Origin: Altererythrobacter sp.
Lineage (GTDB): Bacteria; Pseudomonadota; Alphaproteobacteria; Sphingomonadales; Sphingomonadaceae
Length of the DNA stretch: 7,260 nucleotides
Direction of reading: 5' to 3'
NCBI GenBank assembly: GCA_011524425.1
Contig: WTKI01000383.1
Span: 4,388-11,647 of the forward strand
Both the position numbers and the translations under genes were made by a program. The notes under the pieces were generated by a model that was not told the DNA's origin, did no database searches, and saw nothing but the letters and a program-made list of their open reading frames with translations. Below, piece after piece: positions 1 through 4,576 of this stretch (the first letter of the stretch is position 1; each line of letters starts with the position of its first letter).

Positions 1-164
1 GGATCGCGCCCGGTATATTTGCTGCCCGCCAGATCGTCAGCCATGGCTTGCACTTCGAGAATATGCAGTCCGCAAAAATCAGCGATCTGCTCGAAGCTCA
101 AACCAGTGTTATCGACCAGCCACGTGGCTGTGGCATGTGGCATCAGCGGGGTTGCCTGGGCCAT
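1..164 (-). CDS. trcR: TrcR/DUF1013 family cell-cycle transcriptional regulator, N-terminal part (cut by window edge)
   Basis: The minus strand reads from an ATG at 164 into the window edge, giving 54 complete codons. The protein begins MAQATPLMPHATATWLVDNT and continues with GLSFEQIADFCGLHILEVQA, then ends at the edge near KYTGRD. I recognise this as the start of the DUF1013 family, which alphaproteobacterial annotation names cell-cycle transcriptional regulator TrcR. The stretch TWLVDNTGLSFEQIADFCGLH looks like the helix-turn-helix-like segment that opens the family. A GGAG ribosome binding site lies on the minus strand at 171-174, six bases before the ATG, which supports this start. Upstream are a terminator-like hairpin (181-210) and a good sigma-70-like promoter (223-251), so the gene is probably transcribed separately from the glycosyltransferase before it. 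The family name is recalled from sequence; the regulatory role is inferred from family annotation. The C-terminal portion lies outside the window. Confidence 0.85.
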   Translation of the reverse strand, partial: MAQATPLMPHATATWLVDNTGLSFEQIADFCGLHILEVQAMADDLAGSKYTGRD

Positions 165-180
165 GAAAATCTCCGTTGAA

Positions 181-210
181 TATAAAAGGGCCGCCCCACA
201 CGGAGCGGCC
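181..210 (-). terminator. Terminator-like hairpin in the agt-trcR gap
   Basis: On the minus strand a GC-rich stem pairs 202-210 with 189-197 (nine pairs, one A/C mismatch at 204/195) around a four-base loop. It is followed directly by TTTTATA (187-181). This has the form of a rho-independent terminator for the glycosyltransferase upstream. Its T-tract ends only 16 bases before the trcR ATG, so if the 223-251 promoter is real the hairpin lies in the trcR leader and could instead act as an attenuator or a 5' stabilising stem. Confidence 0.55.
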
Positions 211-222
211 ATTGCGTTGGCG

Positions 223-251
223 TAGATAGGCGAGACAGTTGGATTCGGCAA
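223..251 (-). promoter_or_regulatory. Candidate sigma-70 promoter for trcR
   Basis: Read on the minus strand, TTGCCG (246-251) and TATCTA (223-228) are separated by exactly 17 bases, matching the spacing of housekeeping promoters. Transcription would begin near 215, giving a leader of about 50 bases that contains the hairpin at 189-210. A GANTC methylation site (minus-strand GAATC, 242-246) touches the -35 element. This is a pattern match only. Confidence 0.45.
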
Positions 252-276
252 GCGCAACGCTAAAAACCGATGCGCT

Positions 277-1374
277 TTAGCCCAATACGCCGACCATTTC
301 CGCCTGTTGGTGAGTGTCCAGCGGAGCCAACCCTTCGAGAAACTGGCGAGTAGCGCTCTCCCAGCTGAATTCTCTGGCTCTAGCGATGCAATGCTTCGCT
401 TCGCAGAAGCGAGCTGCGTCGATTGCACGACACAGCTCTTCGGACAGAGCGCCTGCTTCATCAGTCACAATATCGCGCGGACCCGCGACTGGAAATGCGG
501 CGACCGGCGTTCCGCAGGCAAGAGCTTCGATCATCACCAGCCCGAATGTATCTGTTCGGCTAGGGAAGACAAATACGTCCGCATGCGCATAGCAAGCGGC
601 TAATGCTCTGCCGCTTCGTTTGCCGAGGAAAAGGGCATCGGGAAATTGCCTCTCCAACGCGGCGCGGGCCGGTCCGTCGCCGACAACCACTTTCGACCCC
701 GGGTAATCGCAGCTCAGAAAAGCCTCCAGGTTTTTCTCAACAGCAACCCGGCCGACATAAAGCAATATGGGACCATCAAGACCTGCATATTCATCCGGCA
801 CCGGCGCATCCGGACTGAACTGCGCAAGGTCAACGCCTCTGCTCCAGTGGTGGAGCCGGGTTAGGCCTTGCGCGCGCAATTCATCGCGCACGCTCTGTGT
901 TGCGACCATGATGTGCTGGGCCGGTGCATGAAACCACCGGATGTAAGGCCAGAACACCGCTGCCGGCAGCCGTGTGCGGCGGGCAAGATATTCGGGAAAC
1001 TGCGTATGGTAAGCAGTGGTGAATGGCACGCCATGGTTCTTGCAATAGCGGCGGGCAGCGAGGCCAAGCGGCCCTTCCGTGGCGATGTGCACAGCATCTG
1101 GCGAAAACCCATCAAGCATCCGGGCGACCTGCCCCGGCCAAGAAAGAGCCAAGCGGATTTCTGGATAAGTCGGGCACGGGACCGAGGCAAAACTATCCGG
1201 CGCGATCACTTTGAGCTCGCAGCCCCATAGCCGGAGTTGCTCGCAAGTGCTGGTTAGAGTGCGCACCACGCCATTGGTTTGGGGGTGCCATGCATCGCTA
1301 ACAATCGCGATTCGCATTGGCGCGACCGCTTGCGCGATTGCGCCCTCTGGAGCGAACATCGCAAGCTGGTTCAT
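277..1374 (-). CDS. agt: GT4-family glycosyltransferase, Agt-like (diacylglycerol glycosyltransferase)
   Basis: This 365-residue protein is a GT-B fold glycosyltransferase of family GT4. The N-terminal Rossmann domain opens with MRIAIVSDAWHPQTNGVVRT (residues 20-39), the glycine-rich acceptor-side motif of the family. The C-terminal nucleotide-sugar domain contains YVGRVAVEKNL (206-216), VGDGP (231-235), and the donor-binding helix FPSRTDTFGLVMIEALACGT (270-289). The E-x7-E pair appears as D275-x7-E283. Its ATG overlaps the stop of the metallophosphoesterase upstream by four bases (ATGA, 1371-1374), so the two are probably translationally coupled. Family members linked to plcP in alphaproteobacteria (Agt, for example Atu2297 in Agrobacterium) transfer glucose or glucuronic acid from UDP-sugar to diacylglycerol at the inner membrane. 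That activity is inferred here from family plus context. The ATG at residue 20 (1315-1317) is an alternative start that would match shorter homologues; neither start has a clear Shine-Dalgarno. A different lipid or polysaccharide acceptor remains possible. Confidence 0.85.
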   Translation of the reverse strand: MNQLAMFAPEGAIAQAVAPMRIAIVSDAWHPQTNGVVRTLTSTCEQLRLWGCELKVIAPDSFASVPCPTYPEIRLALSWPGQVARMLDGFSPDAVHIATEGPLGLAARRYCKNHGVPFTTAYHTQFPEYLARRTRLPAAVFWPYIRWFHAPAQHIMVATQSVRDELRAQGLTRLHHWSRGVDLAQFSPDAPVPDEYAGLDGPILLYVGRVAVEKNLEAFLSCDYPGSKVVVGDGPARAALERQFPDALFLGKRSGRALAACYAHADVFVFPSRTDTFGLVMIEALACGTPVAAFPVAGPRDIVTDEAGALSEELCRAIDAARFCEAKHCIARAREFSWESATRQFLEGLAPLDTHQQAEMVGVLG

Positions 1375-2306
1375 GCAGCAGCCCGCTTGGCTGGAGACGC
1401 TTTGGCCGATGGGAGGCCGGCGGCCTCGTGGCGCTTCGCCACTTCTTCAGGCCAATTGAGGATTTCCATGCGTCCGTCCGCATGCTCCACCAGTGCGTTG
1501 CAGCCTTCGACCCAGTCGCCATCGTTCCAGTATTCTGTCCGGTTCGCGCCTTCTTCAAACGCGCGGAATTCAGCAGTGTGGATGTGGCCGCACACCACAC
1601 CATCAACGCCTCGCTCGGCTGCTGCACGGGCAACGACTTCCTCATATTTGGAGATGAACTCAACCGCGTTCTTGACCTTGTGCTTCGCCGCTTTGGAAGT
1701 CGACCAATACGGAAGGCCCAATGCCGATCGGACACGCGCCACCCAGCCATTGAGCTTCATCATCACATGGTAAAGCGCATCGCCCAGGAACGCGAGCCAG
1801 CGATGGGCCAGCATGATTGTGTCGAACTCATCGCCATGCAGCACCATCAACCGGCGGCCGTCTGCTGTGGTGTGAAAAGCGGCGCGCTGGATCTCCACGC
1901 CGCCGAAGTTCATGCCGGAAAAAGGCCGCATCATTTCATCATGGTTGCCTGGGATATAGATGATCCGTGTGCCACGTTTGGCACGCTTCAAAATGCGCCA
2001 GACAATATCGTTATGTTCAGGCGGCCAATAGAACTTCTTCTTCAAGCGCCAACCGTCGATGATGTCTCCGACCAGATACATGGTTTCACTATCGGTGTGG
2101 TCCAGAAAGTCGATCAGCAGTTCCGAATTGCACCCTTTAGTGCCGAGGTGGATGTCGCTGATCCAGATGGTTCGAAACTTGCGCCTCTCGGCCCCAGAAG
2201 GCTCGGGGATGCGAGGCTCAGGCAGCGGGAAAGGCGCTATGTTGGAGACGAATTGAGAGTAATCGGCTAGCTCTTGGGGCAGAGCGATATCGGGCGTTTC
2301 AGCCAT
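1371..2306 (-). CDS. plcP: PlcP-like metallophosphoesterase (phospholipase C type; often annotated UDP-2,3-diacylglucosamine diphosphatase)
   Basis: The 311-residue product is a calcineurin-like metallophosphoesterase with all metal-binding motifs: SDIHLG (50-55, D51 and H53), GDIIDGW (80-86, D81), GNHDE (120-124), HGDE (157-160) and CGHIHT (239-244). The YWPPEHND (93-100) and LGLPYWS (196-202) segments, and the NDGDWVEGC (261-269) strand near the end, agree with PlcP of Sinorhizobium meliloti (SMc00171) as I recall it. PlcP releases diacylglycerol from phosphatidylcholine and other phospholipids under phosphate starvation. Automatic annotation usually labels the same family LpxH-like because it shares the fold. 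The adjoining Agt-like glycosyltransferase, whose ATG overlaps this stop codon, favours the lipid-remodelling role over lipid A synthesis, but this is inference. The start is supported by AGGGA at 2316-2320, nine bases upstream. About 40 residues precede the catalytic domain, and the C-terminus ends in a small Ala/Lys/Pro tail. It lacks any obvious signal peptide or membrane segment. Confidence 0.85.
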   Translation of the reverse strand: MAETPDIALPQELADYSQFVSNIAPFPLPEPRIPEPSGAERRKFRTIWISDIHLGTKGCNSELLIDFLDHTDSETMYLVGDIIDGWRLKKKFYWPPEHNDIVWRILKRAKRGTRIIYIPGNHDEMMRPFSGMNFGGVEIQRAAFHTTADGRRLMVLHGDEFDTIMLAHRWLAFLGDALYHVMMKLNGWVARVRSALGLPYWSTSKAAKHKVKNAVEFISKYEEVVARAAAERGVDGVVCGHIHTAEFRAFEEGANRTEYWNDGDWVEGCNALVEHADGRMEILNWPEEVAKRHEAAGLPSAKASPAKRAAA

Positions 2307-2311
2307 CTTTG

Positions 2312-2399
2312 GTCATCCCTGTGCAATGACATATGACGCCATTGCCTTGGCACGGGATTGTTACAGCCGATTCTCAGATCGATGACGGTTGCGCGTCAT
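2312..2399 (-). promoter_or_regulatory. Cluster of GTCAT/ATGAC motifs upstream of plcP
   Basis: Five copies of the pentamer GTCAT or its complement lie in 88 bases before plcP: 2312-2316, 2326-2330, 2333-2337, 2382-2386 and 2395-2399. Two form a direct repeat with a 7-bp period (2326-2339) and two form a 6-bp inverted repeat (ATGACG 2382-2387 with CGTCAT 2394-2399). GTCAT is the core of the PhoB half-site CTGTCAT, but the canonical 11-bp spacing is absent. Assignment to PhoB is therefore speculative. No convincing -35/-10 pair was found here. Confidence 0.25.
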
Positions 2400-2409
2400 T
2401 GCTACAATC

Positions 2410-2447
2410 AGAAGTCAGGGAAAAACCCTTAGAGCCCTTGCGCTTCT
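2410..2447 (-). other. Stem-loop at the 3' end of the GST gene
   Basis: Positions 2410-2414 pair with 2443-2447 (AGAAG with CTTCT) and 2417-2420 pair with 2435-2438 (AGGG with CCCT), with a small internal loop between. It begins at the last base of the GST stop codon. There is no T-run after it on the minus strand, so it is a weak terminator candidate and more plausibly a 3'-end stem. Confidence 0.3.
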
Positions 2448-3076
2448 CAAACCATCGGCACGAATTTCGGCAATGCTTCGATCCGCTCGATCCAGGCCTG
2501 CACATTGGAATAATCGCGCAAAGCGAAGCCCCCTTCTTCTGCAACATGGGTGTAGGGAAACAATGCAATGTCAGCGAGTGTGACTACATTGCCAGCCATA
2601 AATTTCCGGCTGGAGAGCTCAGAATCCATTAGCGCTAAGGCATCCTGCCCGGCCATCCGTTTGGCCATTACCTGAGCGCGCTGTTGCTCGGACAGGTTCG
2701 CTTCGCCCACAAAGCGCAGCCAGAAACGCAAAGTCGCGACATTGGGCTCATGATTGTATTGCTCAAAGAACATCCAGCGCAGCATATCAGCTTGCGCGAA
2801 CCGGTCTTGCGGGATGAGATAAGAGCCTGAGGCGAGATACCAGCAGGCTGCATTGCTTTCCGGAAGGAAGCGCGTGCCGCTCTCGCTATCGATCTGCAAT
2901 ACGGGAATGCGGCCATTCGCGTTGACCTTTGCAAGAAATTCCGGCGTCCGCGTCTCGCCTTGTATGATGTCATACTGCCGCGCATCCATCGTAATGCCGA
3001 GCAGCGCAGCGGTCAGCTTGATCTTGTAGCAATTGCCGCTGCGCGGGTCTTCGTGAAGCGTGTAGGTGTTGGTCAG
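2447..3076 (-). CDS. Glutathione S-transferase family protein with likely CTG start
   Basis: The full reading frame gives 209 residues when started at a CTG at 3074-3076. The thioredoxin-like N-domain then begins TYTLHEDPRSGNCYKIKL (residues 4-21), with the S13/N15/C16 region where GSTs place their catalytic residue. The cis-proline appears in NGRIPVL (P58), and the glutathione gamma-glutamyl-binding pair is E73-S74 in LPESNA. The helical C-domain ends with the usual MAGNVVTLADIALFPYTHVA segment. The first ATG in frame (2987-2989) would remove beta1-alpha1 and leave 180 residues, too short for a working GST. A perfect GGAGG at 3084-3088 sits seven bases before the CTG, and the CTG overlaps the stop of the oxidoreductase upstream (CTGA, 3073-3076), so coupling is likely. 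GSTs conjugate or reduce electrophiles using glutathione in the cytoplasm; the substrate cannot be told. The pairing with a quinone oxidoreductase suggests electrophile or quinone detoxification, which is inference. A sequencing error in the start codon cannot be excluded. Confidence 0.85.
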   Translation of the reverse strand: MTNTYTLHEDPRSGNCYKIKLTAALLGITMDARQYDIIQGETRTPEFLAKVNANGRIPVLQIDSESGTRFLPESNAACWYLASGSYLIPQDRFAQADMLRWMFFEQYNHEPNVATLRFWLRFVGEANLSEQQRAQVMAKRMAGQDALALMDSELSSRKFMAGNVVTLADIALFPYTHVAEEGGFALRDYSNVQAWIERIEALPKFVPMV

Positions 3077-4095
3077 GGGCCTACCTCCAAAATGATTTTG
3101 CCAATATGCTCGCCAGCTTCCATCCGGCGGTGCGCGCCGCCTGCATCAGCAAGCGCAAATGTCTGATCCATGACGGGCCTTAATTCACCTGACATAAACA
3201 GCGGCCAGGCGGTTTGTGCAATCTCGTCGGCCAGCGCAGCTTTGAACGCATCGGAACGCGGGCGCAGCGTTGATCCTGTCAGTGTCAAACGCCGCATCAT
3301 GACAAATGCCATGTTGAGCTCTGCCACTGGTCCGCCAAGCACTGCGATTGTGACATGACGCCCGTCTTCTGCAAGACATTTCAAGTTACGCGAGACATAG
3401 TCGCCCGACACCATGTCGAGCACGACATTCACACCCTCGCCGCCGGTGTGCTGTTTAACGGTTTCGACAAAGTCCTGCTCGCGATAATTGATCGCCAGAT
3501 CGGCTCCGACAGCACACGCCGCTTCGCATTTGGCGTCATCGCCGCAAGTCACAATGGCTTCGATCCCGAAGGCTTTGGCAAGCATGATCGCCATCGTGCC
3601 AATGCCGCTCGTGCCGCCATGGATCAGCAGTCGATCTCCTTCAGCAGCCAGTCCGCGCTCGAACACATTGTGCCACACAGTAAAGAGAGTTTCGGGAAGC
3701 GCAGCTGCCTCTTTCAACCCAAGTGTTTCCGGCACATGGAGGCAATGCTGCCAAGGCGCAGTGCAATATTGCGCATAGCCACCCCCCGGCGTGAGTGCAG
3801 CCACGATCTGGCCCAGCATCTCTGGCGGAACGTCTTCGCCAGTCGCGACGACCTGACCAGACACCTCCAGCCCGAGCAAAGGTGATGCACCAGGAGGGGC
3901 CGGATAAAGACCGGCGCGCTGCAAGCAGTCAGGCCGATTCACACCTGCATAGGCAACCCTTATCAGGACATCCTGCGGTTTTAGCTGCGGCAGAGCCGTT
4001 TCTGCCAACTCTAAGACTTCAGGTCCGCCCGGTGCGGCGAAATTTACAGCTTGCATCGTCGCGGGCAGCTTAACTGTGCCGATAGATCCGCTCAA
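3073..4095 (-). CDS. NAD(P)H quinone oxidoreductase, PIG3-like, zinc-free MDR superfamily
   Basis: The protein belongs to the medium-chain dehydrogenase/reductase superfamily, quinone oxidoreductase/PIG3 branch. It transfers hydride from NADPH to quinones or other electrophilic carbonyls in the cytosol. Evident motifs are AGVNRPDCLQRAGLYPAPPG in the N-terminal GroES-like domain, LLGLEVSGQV after it, and the nucleotide-binding loop HGGTSGIGT, followed by the family's VLDMVSGDY and GSTLRPRS segments. No structural-zinc cysteine cluster is seen. The start is uncertain. I chose TTG at 4093-4095 (340 residues) because AGGGG (4103-4107) sits seven bases before it and it retains a VKLPATM segment typical of sphingomonad homologues. 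ATG at 4054-4056 (327 residues, MQAVNF...) lacks a Shine-Dalgarno but fits the family length. A GTG at 4129-4131 would give 352 residues, also without a Shine-Dalgarno. Its stop overlaps the start of the GST gene, so the two form an operon. Confidence 0.88.
   Translation of the reverse strand: MSGSIGTVKLPATMQAVNFAAPGGPEVLELAETALPQLKPQDVLIRVAYAGVNRPDCLQRAGLYPAPPGASPLLGLEVSGQVVATGEDVPPEMLGQIVAALTPGGGYAQYCTAPWQHCLHVPETLGLKEAAALPETLFTVWHNVFERGLAAEGDRLLIHGGTSGIGTMAIMLAKAFGIEAIVTCGDDAKCEAACAVGADLAINYREQDFVETVKQHTGGEGVNVVLDMVSGDYVSRNLKCLAEDGRHVTIAVLGGPVAELNMAFVMMRRLTLTGSTLRPRSDAFKAALADEIAQTAWPLFMSGELRPVMDQTFALADAGGAHRRMEAGEHIGKIILEVGP
3084..3088 (-). promoter_or_regulatory. Ribosome binding site deciding the CTG start of the GST
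   Basis: Minus-strand GGAGG, a perfect Shine-Dalgarno core, lies inside the last codons of the oxidoreductase gene and seven bases before the CTG at 3076. No ATG, GTG or TTG in the GST frame occurs at a usable distance from it. Confidence 0.6.
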
Positions 4096-4099
4096 ATTT

Positions 4100-4108
4100 C
4101 CCCCCCTT
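4100..4108 (-). promoter_or_regulatory. G-rich ribosome binding site for the quinone oxidoreductase
   Basis: The minus strand reads AAGGGGGGG here, a seven-base G homopolymer (4100-4106) preceded by two A. It places AGGGG seven bases from TTG at 4095 and is the only Shine-Dalgarno-like sequence near any candidate start. The run is also a possible slippage site, though it is non-coding if TTG is the start. Confidence 0.4.
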
Positions 4109-4177
4109 GCGATGCAGCCGGTTGGTGCCACTTCGTCACATGTAGACTGGATTGGTGGGGACTAGCCTTCACGCGCA

Positions 4178-4207
4178 TTGACAGCAAGCAGTCAAGCGAG
4201 CGATCAT
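4178..4207 (+). promoter_or_regulatory. Candidate promoter for the DUF1192 gene with an embedded 18-bp palindrome
   Basis: A consensus -35 TTGACA (4178-4183) is followed after 18 bases by GATCAT (4202-4207, four of six matches to TATAAT). Transcription would begin about 4214-4216, at the ATG of the DUF1192 gene. The -35 overlaps an imperfect palindrome at 4178-4195, TTGAC-A-GC-AA-GC-A-GTCAA, in which every base outside the A positions is symmetric. That suggests an operator for a dimeric regulator. Both calls rest on pattern only. Confidence 0.35.
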
Positions 4208-4215
4208 GCGGTCAA

Positions 4216-4419
4216 ATGGACATTGATGATCTTCCCCGCCCGAAGGGTGACGCGGCGAGCAAGCTCGCAGCCGAAGATCTTGCGCCTTATTCTCAAGACG
4301 AGCTGACCGAGCGGGTGGCGATGCTCGAGGCAGAGATCGCACGCGTGAAGAGCCATTTTGATAAAGCTGCGGCCCATCGCAGCGCGGCAGACGCTTTATT
4401 CAAGAAACCTAGTTCATGA
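4216..4419 (+). CDS. DUF1192 family small protein
   Basis: This 67-residue protein begins MDIDDLPRPKGDAASKLAAE, the opening typical of the alphaproteobacterial DUF1192 family. It continues with SQDELTERVAMLEAEIARVKSHF, a heptad-like amphipathic helix (about residues 28-50) that probably forms a coiled coil, then a short Ala-rich tail ending in FKKPSS. It has no signal peptide or membrane segment. The family's function is not known to me. The frame is open further upstream, but the family signature starts at this ATG. There is no Shine-Dalgarno before it, which together with the predicted transcription start at 4214-4216 points to a leaderless mRNA. It is divergent from the oxidoreductase operon and 157 bases upstream of clpA on the same strand. 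Confidence 0.8.
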   Translation: MDIDDLPRPKGDAASKLAAEDLAPYSQDELTERVAMLEAEIARVKSHFDKAAAHRSAADALFKKPSS

Positions 4420-4576
4420 TTTCGCTGCGCGACATATCCAGCGGGGCTGGCAATCTCATTAATGCGAACCATATAGATTTGCATACAGGGAACGGTAATC
4501 TCTGCGTTCCATACTCACCTTCAGGAAAGCGACTCGGGTCAGCCGCACTGAGATAGGACCAATAAAGAAAGCCATC
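4420..4576 (+). promoter_or_regulatory. clpA leader region with two small hairpins and a weak -10
   Basis: This gap holds a 5-bp hairpin (4438-4442 with 4446-4450, loop GGG) and a 6-bp hairpin (4489-4494 with 4505-4510), neither followed by a T-run. TATAGA at 4472-4477 could be a -10 element, but its -35 (GGCAAT at 4449-4454, 17-bp spacer) is poor. No clear heat-shock (sigma-32) promoter was found. A GANTC site (GACTC) is at 4531-4535. The clpA ATG has no strong Shine-Dalgarno, only an A/G-rich AATAAAGAAAG. I found no clpS or other small gene here. Confidence 0.3.

Noticed and set aside
251..276. Imperfect 9-bp hairpin immediately after the agt stop codon, first taken as its terminator
   Set aside because: One mismatch in the stem, no T-run after it on the minus strand, and it overlaps the better-supported trcR -35. 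The hairpin at 181-210 is the stronger terminator candidate.
1317..2270. Long plus-strand open frame of 317 codons opposite plcP and agt
   Set aside because: It lies antisense to two genes with full family motifs, and its translation has no recognisable domain. It is a shadow of the GC-rich third-position bias of the real genes.
2349..2366. A possible canonical Pho box (minus-strand CTGTAAC, 4-bp gap, CCGTGCC) upstream of plcP
   Set aside because: The first half matches CTGTCAT at five of seven positions but the second at only three, which is too weak to call.
3355..3885. Plus-strand open frame of 176 codons opposite the oxidoreductase
   Set aside because: Antisense to a well-supported MDR enzyme, with no recognisable motif and no ribosome binding site of note.
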